Source: Adiantum capillus-veneris (lineage: Eukaryota; Streptophyta; Polypodiopsida; Polypodiales; Pteridaceae). From it: DNA of 64,000 nucleotides. The stretch is from contig CM043969.1 in NCBI GenBank assembly GCA_014529385.2, positions 23,407,946 through 23,471,945 of the forward strand, in the 5' to 3' direction. This document shows positions 11,384 through 23,344 of the stretch, piece after piece; position 1 is the first letter of the stretch, and each line of letters begins with the position of its first letter. The notes below the pieces were generated by a model. That model searched no databases. It was not told the DNA's origin and saw only the letters and a program-made list of their open reading frames with translations. The translations under genes and the position numbers were made by a program.

Positions 11384-14176
11384 ATGCCTCTTGACGACGT
11401 GACCAATGTCCCAGCAAGCTCTTCATGCGGTAGGTCTCCAGGGCTTTTTCTACGCCTACCTCAAGAGTATGTTCCGACAAAGAAAACATGCTTGGGTACA
11501 TTACCTTCAGCCAACGAACGCCGCGCTCAAGGAGAGAAGAATGTGGATCTCTGGACAGACGGATGCTTGTACCCAAAGGATCCTTCTCTCAATGTTCATC
11601 CGTCTTTTACAAACATTCCATCACTGTTGCAATACGTTGGAAATGGAGAGCACGGTTTGTTGGGCTACTGCAAGAGACTCAACAAACACGAGATTGCGCG
11701 GTCTGAAATCTACTTGCTTCGTTGGCAGTTGCTCAATGGGAGTTTCCACAATCTTCAAGATCAGATACAAACAGCTACTAGTTCGCTTGAGGAGGCAAAG
11801 AGCACCATCACAACCAAGGAAAATATAATTAAAAAGCTTGAGGATACTCTTTCACACATGAAGAGTACTGCCATGGGAGGTAGGGTGAGGAAACGAGAGT
11901 TGTCCGAAATTCAGACTCTTGCACCACGTGGAGGTGCAAGAAAACGAAGGGTGACAGCTATGAGGTAACATGTTCTGTCCCTCATGTTGTTTAAGTTTAA
12001 TACGGCTCATCATTGTTGTTTTGGGCAATAGGAACTTCGTCCAAGAAATGTGCGGCGGCGAGAATGCGTCAGCTAGGGCTACTTTACTTCGTTCTTGTTT
12101 CAACAAAGAGGATTTTATTGGCATGCTTGATGCTCCAGAGGCAAAACACTTGAAAGACGCAATCACTAAGAGAGTTCTTAGTGATTTTTCTAATATTGTC
12201 ACTGATCTAGATGTTCAGGATATTTGTGATGCTATTGGGATTAGTACCAAGGGCTATCAAGCAATACATCAAGTGTTAAAAGATGCATTAAGAAGTCGAG
12301 GAGTCACGGAAAACCTATTTCCACTTCCTCACAGAGTGCATATTGCCAAGAAGGTGTCAAATGAAGATGTTGTTCACTGATTAGGGGACTACTTGTATAT
12401 TGAAGACATGATGCCTCTTCAGCCGCTCCGTAGCAAATCACAAGGAAGGAAGGGCCGCGGGAAGGGAAGCGGTGCTGTTTCTAACAGTGTGTTGCGGACC
12501 GAAGGGTTTGTTTACACCAAATTCAACAATATCTTTGTGGACTTGATACGATTGCAACAGTCCATGGCTGTTTTCTACAATTTGAGTGATGCAGGCTAGT
12601 TTAGAGTTGCCTACATGCTCTATGATGTGTCATAACATGCATTCTGAGGCTTTATATTGTTGGCAGTTCTTGAAGGCAAGCTTGTATTCATGCTGAAGTT
12701 GGATGAGTGTGTAATTGTTAAAGGGAGAAAGTTGAAGAGAATGAGCATCACGCTTATGAATGAAGCCCTAGCTTATTCGAAGCAATCTTGCAGTTCGAGT
12801 GAAGCGACAAAGCCCTCTTTTAGTGTGCAATCAGAGAAGAATATATGGTGTCTTGGTGCAATTGAAGTTCCGAAAGAGACACATGAAGTCCTTGCATGGA
12901 TTTTCAGTAAAATACCATGGGTCACAGAGGTCATTAAAGCTCAAATAAACGGTGATAAGCTCATGGTTCCAGGACGTGGGGAGTTTGATGTTGAATGGCA
13001 TTTAGGTGGTGATCTAAAGACCATAAAGTGCATGCTTGGATGAAAACAAGGTGCAAATTCTTTACTTCCCTGTCCATTCTGTACGAAAGGGCACAAGACA
13101 AGTCGAGCAACTCAAGTGGAAGGTCAGGACGAAGATAATGATGACCATATACATAGGGAGTGGCAAACTTTGGTTCTTTCATGTGATATGTTGCAGGTGC
13201 CCAATAGGGATAGCAAAGATCCTAGGTGGAACCCCATAATTCCCTTCTCCCTCAACAATGTTCACTTTTGTACATTGCATGCGTTTATGCAAATATTTGA
13301 TAGGATCCTAAAGCATCACATTGATTATGCTTTCACAATGAAGCCCTTTCAACGGTCAAAAGACTCCTTGCAGGGGGTGGAGACGCTCCTTAATGAGATT
13401 GGATGTCACCGATCAAGGGTGAACATTGTAGAAGAGACTTGTAGGGAGAAGACATATGAGGTGGCACAGAAGGTTTCCATGAATGGAGCCAAGGCACGTC
13501 GATTTTTCAAGAATATGTCAAAGTCTCCAATGTAGGTATCCAAGGAAAGTGTTGATCTAGCAAGTGAGAAGCGGTGGGAGTTATGGAAAGGTTTTTGTTC
13601 ATGCACGACGGACAAAGATCCCAATGTGGAGGTTGCTAACCAACGCAAGCTAGTATGGTCATCCTTTCAAAAGGTTGTGCAATTGATGAATCTTTCAAGC
13701 ACCACTGTTGAGCAGCGAGAGGAGTTCAAGAGTGTGCTTTATGAATTCACAAAGGCCGCTAAGGACGGATGGTCTGAAAGCAAGATTACACACTACATGG
13801 TTTGTTTTAACGGACTTAATACATATGCAATGTTTGAAAATGTAACTTTTCTATTAGCTTATCTCCTTTTTGTTTGTTTTAGCACATTCTCTTTGCGCAT
13901 GATGCATACTTCATGGACCGCTATGGTTCGCTTGATATATGGAGTACACAAGGCATGGAGAAGTCCCACTATCGAGCAAAAGGAGTCTACTTCAAGAATA
14001 CTCGGCATGGTGGTGGTAGTTCACACTCCAACTACCTCCAAGAGATGTTTAATTGGTTTTTTAGGCACACCTTTGGGAGAACTCATACTATTGAGAAATC
14101 AAGAGAGTCGATGTTAGGAAAGCAGTTACGCAACGCCTCCCGTACTACAGCATCCAAGAAGTGGAAACGCTCGTGA
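11384..14176 (+). pseudogene. Transposase-like gene, copy 1 (multi-exon, nonsense-mutated)
   Basis: First ATG at 11384. Exon 1 (11384-11964) ends at AG|GTAACA; intron 11965-12031; exon 2 from 12032 gives RNFVQEMCGGENASAR in phase; a likely intron near 12597-12664; last intron 13800-13882; final exon to 14176. Homologous along its length to 55855-58705. Shared blocks are GLLGYCK, a basic GGR(V/I)RK...KR end of exon 1, (L/A)KLDEC, FSVQSE(K/S)NIW, GRG(E/D)F, WHL(G/A)GDL(K/R)T(I/L)KCM followed by a PC.FC pair, KARRF and TQGMEKSHY...RHGG. Conserved acids in LDE, GDL and GMEKSH could be a DDE triad (inference). In-frame stops: TGA 12378, TGA 13041, TAG 13533. It is probably dead in this copy. Confidence 0.7.
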
Positions 14177-14398
14177 GCGTCCCTGGGCCATGAAGCTTGG
14201 CGTGCAACTAAGTATCGAAAAGGCAGCGTTTGGGCGTCGCGTCAGCCGTTCGCATGATCCAGGTTTAGTTGTTAAATTCAATTGCTTTATTTGAGTTTCA
14301 CTCAATTGGCCGCATAGTGTGAAAGGGCCCAAATCTCAAAAAAACCTATTTAAAGGTTGAAGGCGCTCATTTTGTCATTTTCCCTACTAGCTGCTACC
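14177..14398 (+). promoter_or_regulatory. Promoter region of the H3-like gene
   Basis: Between the stop of the transposase-like gene and the H3-like ATG. A TATA-like box TATTTAAA lies at 14347-14354, about 45 bp before the ATG at 14399, and an inverted CCAAT (ATTGG) lies near 14306. The ATG context GCTACCATGG is strong. The gene therefore appears to have its own promoter. Confidence 0.5.
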
Positions 14399-15262
14399 AT
14401 GGCAAGAACAAAACAAACGGCTAGGATTGCATATCCAGAGGGGCCGGATGGCCAACGACTCAAAGGTACAACAACAGAAGCTGGAACTTCACAACCTCAA
14501 GGTGAAGTCCACACAGAAGAAGCTGGAGCTTCAAATCAGCATGGCCAGTCCTCTACAGCAGCAAAAGAGAGACGGAAGCATCGACTTGTTGTCTATTCAT
14601 GGGACTCCAATGATTCTGATGGCAACAGGGAGGATGAGAGCGACCGGGGCAAAGAAAAAAACAGCCAAAAGCAACCGTCAGAAGGCTCCGAAGAGACGCA
14701 AAAGGATGAAGATGCCCCATGGGTCGGAGTCCAAATACAAACTTATCAGGCTCACATGTCTATTGGGGGTAAGACACTTCCTAAAGGAAGTGGACCTACA
14801 CCATCACATCCGGTCAATAGTGAAGAGCACGAATCAAATGGAGAGTGGGTGGAATCAGATTATGAGGTGTTGGAAGTGCCTGTGCAGAAAAAAAAGAGAA
14901 AGAGCATTGTCTACAAGAAGAGGAAGCAAGCTGCCCCAACTCGTGCCAAAAATGCACCTCCACGTCGACCTCAGAAGGTACAAAAGAGTAGCCGTGCTTT
15001 TGCGGAGATTCGACACTATCAAAAGAGCACCGAGCTCTTGATTCCGAGGGCCCCTTTTGCAAGGCTATGCAGGGAGGTTTTGCAATTGTACAACACTCAG
15101 TTTCGGATGGGCGTCGTGGCCATAGAGGCAGTCCAAGAGGCAGCAGAGCAATATTTAACTAGCATATTCGAGGATTCTAACCTCTGTGCCATCCATGCAA
15201 AGCGTGTAACCATTATGCCCAAGGATATGCAGCTTGCTCGCCATTTGCGCCATCAGGAGTAG
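14399..15262 (+). CDS. Histone H3-like protein with long inserted tail, transposon-borne
   Basis: Intact single-exon frame of 287 residues from a strong-context ATG. Residues 2-9 (ARTKQTAR) equal the H3 N-terminus, keeping R2, K4 and R8, but the next two are Ile-Ala where H3 has K9-S10. Residues 11-198 are an unrelated insert: acidic and Ser/Gln-rich, then a lysine-rich stretch ([14 protein letters not shown]) that could serve nuclear import. Residues 199-287 are an H3 histone fold: [48 protein letters not shown]. Loop 1 has the canonical H3 length, unlike the longer loop of many plant CENH3s, so I do not call it CENH3. The four-helix dimer region and DNA-facing KRVTIMPKD are kept. No stops, unlike its neighbours. 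Expected to act in nucleosomes or to titrate tail-binding enzymes (inference). Confidence 0.88.
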   Translation: MARTKQTARIAYPEGPDGQRLKGTTTEAGTSQPQGEVHTEEAGASNQHGQSSTAAKERRKHRLVVYSWDSNDSDGNREDESDRGKEKNSQKQPSEGSEETQKDEDAPWVGVQIQTYQAHMSIGGKTLPKGSGPTPSHPVNSEEHESNGEWVESDYEVLEVPVQKKKRKSIVYKKRKQAAPTRAKNAPPRRPQKVQKSSRAFAEIRHYQKSTELLIPRAPFARLCREVLQLYNTQFRMGVVAIEAVQEAAEQYLTSIFEDSNLCAIHAKRVTIMPKDMQLARHLRHQE

Positions 15263-15641
15263 CTTGTAATTAGGCATCAAACCTTTTTGTATTTACGGAA
15301 CTCCAAGATTGGGAAGATTTTGAATACAAGCATCTTTTGATTGTATACCCCACTCTGTGCATTGTATTGGGAAGAATTTGAATATAAGCGTCTTTTATTG
15401 TATACCCCACTGCGCATTGTATTGTTTTAATTTTGTACCATGCAATGTAGCACTGGTTCAAGTTTTGTCTACCTTTTATTGTATGTATGTAGCCATTAGC
15501 TTGTTTTTGTGAAAAATTGCCTACTTATCCATGCTATGTGACTCCATGCACTTCCTTATGTATCCATGCTATGTGACTCACTATTGAATGGCAAAATCAT
15601 CTACAAAGTGTTGAAAATGGCTTGGAATGCCCCCAAACTGG

Positions 15642-15711
15642 CTACCACAAGGGCGCGCATTTGGGGCTTCCAGAGGCCTATGGATGGACACAATGCGCGC
15701 CCTTGTGGCAG
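15642..15711. repeat. Hairpin 1 in the convergent region
   Basis: Arms 15642-15661 (CTACCACAAGGGCGCGCATT) and 15692-15711 (AATGCGCGCCCTTGTGGCAG) pair with one mismatch around a 30-nt loop. Very GC-rich arms in an A/T-rich surround. Confidence 0.85.
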
Positions 15712-16040
15712 CCTTTCCTAGTGCTTTCCAGACACTTTCCAGTGGTTTTCAGACAATTTTGACAAGCAATAAGTATGTTTTGTTTGCTTCAATGATTCAA
15801 TTAGCATAGATGCTTATGGCAATCATCCCCCCTTAGTCCATGTCAGTCCTATACTCCAAAAAGGGCTAGATATTGCCACATAGTTTACACTTGTGGTTTG
15901 TTAATACAACTTTAGGTATCTGGGGCAAGATGGGCTTAAGGTTACTTGGGTATCCATGTCTTTATGTTTTGCAACTGGGTAATAAAGTCTTGTCCCTCTT
16001 TTTTGTGCCTCGGTTTGGTCCTAGATGTGTCCAAATTCAT

Positions 16041-16110
16041 CTGCCACAAGGGCGCGCATTTGCACACTTGATCTGCTGATGGAATGCCCCAATGCACGCC
16101 CTTGTGGCAG
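16041..16110. repeat. Hairpin 2 in the convergent region
   Basis: Arms 16041-16060 (CTGCCACAAGGGCGCGCATT) and 16091-16110 (AATGCACGCCCTTGTGGCAG), again with a 30-nt loop and one wobble-type mismatch. Same arm sequence and geometry as hairpin 1, but the loop differs. Confidence 0.85.
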
Positions 16111-16343
16111 CATATTTTATGGAATTCCAAGCCCTTTACTAGGCACATTCATAACTTTGGAAGACTAGATATCACAAAGTATGCATTTTTTAAATTTTAA
16201 TGCCTGCCAAACCCTTTAGTAGTCATAGCAGAAATTATGGTGCTTCTCATTCACAATGGAATCCCAACATATAAGAAATTCAAAACCTTGCAAGAAAGAG
16301 AGTCATAGACAACAAAAAGTTGTTTCATTAAAGAAATAATGCT

Positions 16344-17920
16344 TTACATGATATCCGGCTTTTGCTTTAGGATCTTTCTAATTACAATTTTCTGGCGCTT
16401 GGCCTTTTGGGGTGGCTCCCTGTTAAGTAAAGTGGTGGTGATTTCTTGGGTGTCATTAACCCCTACAGCTTGGTTCATGCCGACATGGGCAATAAGGCGC
16501 CCGCGAAAGTTTACACCGAAAGTGGATATTGCAAAGTCTTTCTTTACAAGCACTACAAGGTTGGCCGTTTGGGCAAGTGTTGTTAAACACAACGCCTTGG
16601 AGAGTGAACGGAGAGCAAAAATGTTGTAGCGACCATTGGGAGAGTAGTCGGCATGGACAAACACCACGAAACCAGTGGGAAGTGTGCCGAGGTAGTGAGC
16701 AAGTGCCGCTTGAGGTCCGAACGGCGTCCTCCTACCCCCTGACCGTTGCGCCCAGGCGTCAACCTCCATAACATCCTGCAGAACATAGGTTTTTTGAGAT
16801 ATGGCACAGAATTATGATATACCATTAACAAAATCATTTGTAACAATCAAATGTAAGTGAGCATCTATACCTCTTGTCTACGATCCTCCTCATCGGCATC
16901 CGGGTGCAAGTAAAGATCCACGCTTGACTTCCCCTTTGGATCAAGCAATACAGGTGTTGCATCAGGTGGTGGTGAATCCACTCTTGCACGTTTATCCAAA
17001 CACATGGCTTGCACGGCCACAAACTCCTCCTCATAGACCTTGGCCTGCTCGGCCGCTGCCACCTCGGCTTGTGTGATCGCCACTGTGTCCGCCAAAGTAT
17101 TCCCCATGGGCAGTAGGAGATCATCGTCATGGGAGGTGGTGGTATCAACTTCAAACTTGCCATGGGCATCGAGGATGGAGAAACACTCATCCATGCGAAG
17201 CTCAAAGGATTTCTCCAGATTGTGCATAAACACAAACTCCTCCCCACCCACCACAACGGAGGAGAAGCGGGTAATCTCTACCTCAGGGATGGCATCTCGA
17301 GTGGTGGTTCCTTCTGGCGGTCTCGAGGATGAACCGATTGATGGAGAGGCCTCCAAGAGGCCTTGAATCCCTACAGGGTAGGTCAAGGCAAGCGTCCTCT
17401 CCTCTGCGGATGAGTCAATGGCCGCGGGCTTGGGATCCTTCACATCATCCAATACCCCGCCGATCTACAAGTGAGGTAGCACTACATCAGGGCCTGTTGG
17501 GCACTCATGAACGAGGAAGATCATTATGGCCTGAACAGAGAAAAAAGTGTTTCCGATCCTTCCCTTAGGCATTGCTAGCACATCATCAACTTCAAGCCGC
17601 ACATATTGTCCGGCGGGTTGTGCTATGGTGGCAAAGCGTGCAAGCCGCTGATGAAATGGCCTGTCCCCTTGGTAGATGTGGTGGAGAAGGCCTTCAGGGA
17701 CCCATTGCCCTGGCTAGTTTGGTAGCTCAACAATGAATCTCCCCATGCACGTGGAAATGTATGAAGTAATGTGCTCAAGAGATTGAGAGTGGAGGGTCAA
17801 GGTGGTTTCCAAATCGGGTTGGGTTGTGAAAAATGCTTGAAGCTCAGGGCGATTTGCATGCCCAACCTCAGTAAGGAATGCATCTAAAGCACTAGTAGCA
17901 GCCATGTCTTCTCTTTGCAT
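16344..17920 (-). pseudogene. Leftward accessory gene of the TIR family, copy 1
   Basis: Reads from ATG 17920 (or 17905, better context) to a splice donor after 16871 (AAGAG|GTATAG), intron 16776-16870, then exon 16775-16344 in phase. Homologous to 58769-60600 in copy 2: DxExxLxxHSxxL...GR near the start, VxxF..GxxxFxFxHxxxxxFxLRxD (about 17270-17200), and AALAHYL...VVF in the last exon. No family recognised. The conserved pairing with the transposase-like gene suggests a second transposition or regulatory protein (inference). In-frame TAGs at 17714-17716 and 17465-17467 interrupt it. A TATA box (TCTATATAAGG on this strand) is at 17985-17995. Confidence 0.6.
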
Positions 17921-17984
17921 GATTGGGTATGCTAGGTCTCTCTGCAATGCTAGGATGAAAATGGTGAAATGAGGAGGTGGTCCT

Positions 17985-17995
17985 CCTTATATAGA
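17985..17995 (-). promoter_or_regulatory. TATA box of leftward accessory gene
   Basis: TCTATATAAGG on the minus strand, about 65 bp upstream of the first ATG at 17920. It supports an independent gene starting here rather than an internal exon. Confidence 0.55.
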
Positions 17996-18274
17996 CATAT
18001 TCCATCTCGAAAAAAATTAAAAATATGCATTTAAAAAATAAATTTACACCACCTTAAAACTCAAGTACAACACCTTAAAACTTTTCAAAATCTTTAATAA
18101 AATATCCAATATATAAACGATTAAAGTTACAAGCCAATTCACTTAGACAAGATGATTTCGTCTGTAGCCCAATCTTTGTAAACAAGCATAGTGGCCTCCA
18201 TCTGCCTCCAAATCTATACAACCAAAAAATGGGCAATCAAAATACAAAAACCCACAAAAAATAAGAAAAGGTAG
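17996..18274. other. Spacer between the two leftward genes of copy 1
   Basis: A/T-rich, with a repeated phrase ACACCTTAAAACT (about 18047-18080). It may contain the last exon of the upstream leftward gene, but I could not fix one. Confidence 0.4.
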
Positions 18275-19462
18275 CTAAGCAAGCACAAAGCAGACCTTGC
18301 GTTGTTCTAGTTTGAAACTTACATTACTGACATCCTCGAATCCCATTATGACAAAGTGTTCCCGAAGATTGGCAAGAGTCCAATGCGGATTCACTGCAAC
18401 CACCTCCACCTTGTTATTGGGCATGCGGACACGAATTTCAAAGGATTGAATCTCTTCGGCTATCAGCTGCAAGGGTATCCATTTGCCACATTTGTGCATC
18501 CACCTCTCGTAGCTAAACCGTGCATACAAGGTGCACCTTGCTTTCAAATACCGAAGGCAAAGCTGTGTGGGGGACACATTGCACTTATAACGGTCACCAT
18601 CATGCAAACCATCAACATAGCCCCAATTGACACCTAGAATGGTGTCCATTGCATCTATGTCAACTTCTTTGCAAACAAACATTGTTGGTGTTTCTACAAT
18701 CGGCAGAGAGCGGAATGCATGCACAAACAAATGAATGGGACAACCAACTGAGACCCACCGATCTAGTTGCCTTACCAAACTTTAGGGACCCTTGGAAATC
18801 TTGCAGTACCTTGCGCTTGAAACAAAGCAAAGCCCAATGGTCTGGAGTTGGCCATTCTGCACTCTGCAATGTGAGTGTCTCCACGGCTTCTAACCTACCA
18901 TAGCTTTGGCTTGACTTCGGCACCACGTACTTGTGGGAGTACATGAATATTTGCTGCTCGGCAAGTTTTTTCGATGAAACATTAGGAAACATAAGCTCCC
19001 CAATGTGAGCATGCACAACCATGAACGTGCCTGAGAGGCACTCAAGCGACTACTCCTCAACTAAGCTAGATGGAAAAACATCTTTACAAATACCCTTAGT
19101 TAAACATAATGATCACATAAATGTAAACATGACGTATGCATGGGATAGATAAACCATGAAAACTTACAATGAGGTGCAAATTGAGTTGATGCCCTCTTGA
19201 GGTGGAGCTCAGCTGCACTGTAGACGTGTTGCATGATGGCCACCATTCCAGACTTTGTTTCTTTGAATGCCAATAGACGGCCCTTCCAATGACGTTCCAA
19301 TACGCCTCGACACCGTACGCGATGAGGTCTAGCACGTGACGGTTGCATGTATACCCATGCACCCTTCTTGAATACTTGTGGGATCCATACCCCCTCTGAG
19401 TCTTTTGTGTTGTGCAACACAATCTCTTCTATCTCTGGTTTGGGCCGTCTATGCGTGGACAT
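18275..19462 (-). pseudogene. Leftward gene with possible BAH-like and ubiquitin-like regions
   Basis: Exon 1 runs from ATG 19462 to 19168 (donor CATT|GTAAGT); exon 2 starts at 19030 after CTCTCAG and is in phase. Exon 1 reads VWIPQVFKKGAWVYMQP ... GMVAIMQHVYSAAELH, and exon 2 starts IGELMFPNVSSKKLAEQQIF. This order (V-strand, then EL.(F/L).S.....A..I) is reminiscent of BAH domains, which bind histone tails or nucleosomes; the match is weak. The frame shifts near 18776. The second half reads FEIRVRMPNNKVEVVAVNPH followed by WTLANLREHFVIMGF, with a beta-hairpin-like pattern that could be ubiquitin-like. A donor (AGTAAT|GTAAGT) follows at about 18322. No counterpart is visible in copy 2, where the position is occupied by a LINE. 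Confidence 0.45.
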
Positions 19463-20152
19463 GCTTGGGAAGTTGGGCTTAGGAAGGGATTTGAAAGAGT
19501 TGAGTACTGTGGAGAGAGAATGAGGAGCTGAGGGGAGGGTGAGGTGAGCTGCCTATGGTGGCTATGGTGGCTTTGACAGTGGAGATAGAGAAAGAGGGGA
19601 GGAGTGAGAGGTAGAGAGGTAGAGAGGATAGTGGAGCTGTGGGCTATGGAGGGTGGGACTGTAGAGGGTTGATGGAGGTGTGAGAGAAGGGGGAGCTATG
19701 GAGAGAGAGGAAGAGAGTGGTGGAAAGATTTTGGCTATGGCTGCCTTGACTGTAGAGAGAGAATGGGAGGAGGGAGAAGAGGGAAAGTGTAGGAGAGAAA
19801 AGTAATGAGGAAGAGAGAGAAAAGTGAATTTTGGGGGGAAAAATTGACTTTTTTAAGTTAGTTTATGTTTTGGGGCAGTTTTGGAGGCAAATGGGTCAAC
19901 TTTGGAACTTTTAAAAAAAATTCAAATTTTAGGGTTTTTAAGCATGCGCGTTTTTTTTTTGGGGGTTCCTCCCTCTTTTATGACACCTCTCTCCTCCTAT
20001 TTACCCCCCCCCCCCCAGCCTACCTCCCACCTCTCTCTAAGAACCAAGCATTGAAGAGGGAGACAATTAAGCTGCACCCCTACCATTCCTCCCCCTCTAG
20101 GTGATATCCCAAGAGCCTTCTCATTGGTTCTCCCTTAAGCCTTCACTAATCA
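19463..20152. other. Right subterminal region of copy 1
   Basis: Purine-rich on the plus strand (long GAGAG/GGAG runs at 19500-19830), so pyrimidine-rich 5' leader and promoter for the leftward gene at 19462. Nearer the end are A/T-runs and a C-run (about 20005-20020) mirroring the G-run near the left end. No gene seen. Confidence 0.5.
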
Positions 20153-20187
20153 AAAAGGCCCAAGGAGAGTCCATATTTTTCCTAATG
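20153..20187 (-). repeat. Right terminal inverted repeat, copy 1
   Basis: Reverse complement begins CATTAGGAAAAATATGG and continues to GGGCCTT. Two mismatches to the left end in the first 33 bases. Confidence 0.85.
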
Positions 20188-20375
20188 CTTCAAACTCCGC
20201 CATTCGTTAAGCACTTTGTCCTTTTCATTGCTTGCAAATCATACCCTTCATGATGGAGACTCGTAGATTTTTCCATGTATTTGGAGTTTCTCCATTGCCA
20301 CAAAGGTTAAACCACCTTTGACTAGCCGATTTCTAGAAGTGCATAGCTACATGACGTAGCTTGGAGGACTCCGTG

Positions 20376-20623
20376 CTCGGAGGTTGCACTATATAATCAT
20401 GTCAATGTATAATGTGAGTTCGAAAGGAGGGGTTTTAAAATGCCAAAAATTTAGGCAATTTAACAGAGATACATTGAAATAAAGGGGTTTTATATTAAAT
20501 TTTGGGAAAAAATCATGAAATAAGGGGTCATTTTATTCATTTAGAATTTTTGAAAGAGGGGGTTTTTTTAATACCCCACGAATGCACGTTATATAAGGGG
20601 GTATTGAATGGTGAACCCCCCGA
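20376..20623. mobile_element. 248-bp MITE in G2 gag
   Basis: Flanked by a perfect 9-bp direct repeat GACTCCGTG (20367-20375 and 20624-20632). Ends CTCGGAGGTTGCAC and, reverse-complemented, TCGGGGGGTTCACC form an imperfect terminal inverted repeat. No coding frame. The 9-bp duplication suggests the Mutator group (inference). The gag protein reading FTESSKL resumes across it as in G3. Confidence 0.75.
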
Positions 20624-20780
20624 GACTCCGTGAACACCTTGTCTCCAAAGGCCGCATCAAATTGTTGGATGAAGGCTAATACTTTGTCGGTAGCACCAAA
20701 GGTGTCATCATTGGTGAGAAAAGATATACTCTTTCCTCCCTCTTTGAACTTCTTGAGCTTTTGTGACCTTTTCCATGAAG

Positions 20781-20938
20781 GGTATGATTTGCGAGTCCTC
20801 CCTCTTGTATTCTCTAGGAGAATAGCCATAGCTTTTATCGAAAGAGGAGGAAGGTGAAGGGTATGATTTGCGAGTCCTCCCTCTTGTATTCTCTAGGAGA
20901 ATAGCCATAGCTTTTATCGAAAGAGGAGGAAGGTGAAG
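20781..20938. repeat. 79-bp tandem duplication in G2 gag
   Basis: Unit starting GGTATGATTTGCGAGTCC at 20781 recurs at 20860. 79 is not a multiple of three, so the gag frame is shifted. Confidence 0.85.
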
Positions 20939-21212
20939 AAGAAGGAGAAGAGGGTGACCTCTTTCTTGCCTTTTTCTTCCTTTGTTTCATCTCTTCCCTT
21001 TTGGAGTGACGAGGAGAAGGACTATGGGTTGACCGTTTCCTCTTGGGAGGAGTTGGCGATCGTCTAGACTGCCGTCTTTGTGGAGCCACATCTTCAGAAG
21101 AACTTAAAGATTCATTACTTTCTTGTGTATGGGAGGGAGTCTTCTTTTGGGGGTCTCTTTAAGAAGCCTCCTAAGCTCTCTCTCCTCTTGAAGATGAAGG
21201 GAAATCCCATAA

Positions 21213-23298
21213 TGTCAGGTCCCCACCCCGCCATATCACATGGCGGATCTGATGGTGAACCTGGTGGCCACTAGATCTATAGCGGAAGCAAACAATGTGG
21301 TTCAGGGTTCAACTAGCTCTCTCATCACAAAGTGAGTCGAGTTCGAGCCTACTAGCAATGAGATCTAGCTACACGTCGCAAGAGAAGCGTACTTAACCTA
21401 TCTAGCAATCCGAAGACCCACCTTCCAAGAGGAGAGAAATCCCGAGTGCCTTTTTCCCCATGTTTCAGAGACACGTACACTTGAGACTTCGCCTCTCTAG
21501 GGGCAATGAGTATTACTAGTATCGACTTAAACATTATGGGGACAGAGAGTTCCCGACCAATCGGGACCACCCTTCTCATAGGCATTGCAACCTGAGCCAA
21601 GCCCCCACTTTCCACCCCCACACTCACTCTTCCTTGTGTGTCCTAATTACTACCACAACAGTTGTTCAACATAAACATCCCTTGATTAGATTCCGAATCA
21701 CAATGTTTGTTAAGACAACCCTTCAACCAGTATTGCAAAGTGGCACCAAGACAGTACTCTAGTAAAAATTCTACTCAAACTTATTCATTAAAATTCCAAT
21801 GTTCTGGAGGTACAACATCCCCCCTCCAGCGAGAGATTACTCCTCCCGTTGTCGCCTAGCTGCCCATACAACTAGGTATGTCCACCGCATAGAAAGCACG
21901 ACATGGACATTCTCACCGCATAGAAAGCAAGAAGTGGGTTCCCACCACATAGAAAGCGAGTTGTGGGTATCCACTGCATAGAAAGAAAGTCATGGATAAA
22001 GGCTCTAAGCTAGTAACTCTAGCTACCGCGAAATTGTCGCGAGCCGCCCCCTGTGATCAGTAAGGGGATTAGGACTAATTCAACATTGAAAATAGAATGA
22101 ACATGTCGAGCTAAATTTTCCCTAGCAGACACTGTTTTCTATTGCAAACAGTATATCCGTCAATCATTTCTTTCTTACTTTAGATTTAATGTACAAATGA
22201 ATTCAAATGTCGAGGTCTCCGTCAGATTTCTCCAACATGTTTGGGAGTATGTTCTTTCCTAGCTAAACGTGTGCAATGTTTAATTAAACAACTTGAATAA
22301 GATTGTGACCTACCTCTTCCATTTCTTCGTAATGGCCGGTGCTTGTTCGTCCATGGGAGCTTTTCCTTTCCCATTCACGTTGCTCGTTCCCGCCTCACGG
22401 GGTCGTGGGTACCATCGAAGCGAGTTCCCTTAACCGGGGCCATTTTATACTCACTACTTTAAATGATAAACTTGAAGAAAAGAGCTAAGGTCCGAGAGCA
22501 CCATAACAATCCAAATGGCAGATTAGAATCATTGAACAATCCTCCTTATGCAAGAGGGTTAGATTTTTCATTCAAGACCTAGTAATTTAATGGGTAATAC
22601 TTTACTTGTTCTATGGGAACCGGCTCTAAATTTAATCACTTGGCTTAGATGATTAAGAAATTCACAATTTTACTAATTAATTTACAAGAGAGATGAAGTA
22701 AGCAAGCTCAATCACTTTCCTATAGCAATTAGAAAGATGTAGAGTTCCCGCATGCATAGGTGAGAGAAAATTCTCTTCTTAGTGGCCTAATGCGGATTAA
22801 TTTTTCTCTTAATCACATCTTAATGTGTGAGAAAAATTGAATCTAACTTAATTACATTACTATTGAGTGGTAAAAGGGTGAATTTCATCAAGTCTACATT
22901 GACAATTTATTAACTATGTTGCCTAGAGAGAATCTCTCTTAATCATGTATTAATTATTGATTAAGAGTGATGAATGGCTGCATAAATTAGCTAATTGGAT
23001 GATGATTATGTAATGGAGTATAGCTATGTAAACTTAGAGAGAAGCTATTGGGAATTATAGCTAGGATTAAGCATAGTAGACGAGAATTTTAAGAGAATGA
23101 TGAAGAGGTTTACAGATGAGCATAAATAAAATCATGATTACCGTGATTAGGGGTTGAAAATCCTCTCAATTTTCTGATCCAAATGAGTTCTCAAGACGAG
23201 AATTCGGCAGCACTTCCCTCCTTTGCTTCTCCTTCAAAAACTATGTGTGTCGGAAGCACCTCCCCAAGGTGTGTGTGTACTGGGTGTGTGTGTGTGTG

Positions 23299-23344
<46 letters not shown>

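Larger units (their letters stand above)
15263..16343. other. Convergent intergenic region of copy 1
   Basis: Lies between the rightward H3-like gene and the leftward gene ending at 16344. It holds an imperfect tandem repeat (about 15310-15425, unit near 60 bp, GGGAAGAATTTGAATATAAG) and two near-identical hairpins. No convincing coding frame. Probably the 3' ends of both transcripts. Confidence 0.55.
10801..20187. mobile_element. Novel TIR transposon, copy 1 (9387 bp)
   Basis: The left end (CATTAGGAAAAAAATGGACT...) and the reverse complement of the right end (CATTAGGAAAAATATGGACT...) match at about 31 of the first 33 bases. The element interrupts the G2 gag frame at AGAAGC/CTTCAAA; removing it with one flanking C rejoins gag in frame, as seen by comparison with G3 near 39.55 kb. 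The target duplication is therefore about 1 bp, or none. Inside are two rightward genes (transposase-like, histone H3-like) and two leftward genes. Runs of G (left, about 10936-10990) and C (right, about 20005-20020) lie just inside the ends. I cannot assign it to a named superfamily. Confidence 0.85.
20188..21207 (-). pseudogene. G2 gag, middle part
   Basis: Minus-strand gag sequence homologous to 38750-39560: MAPQRRQSRRSPTPPKRKR (basic, RS-like), poly-Ser segment, then KFKEGGKSISFLTNDDTFGA and DKVLAFIQQFDAAFGDKVF. It contains a 79-bp tandem duplication (20781-20859 and 20860-20938) and the 248-bp MITE. It ends at the TIR element junction at 20187/20188. Confidence 0.75.
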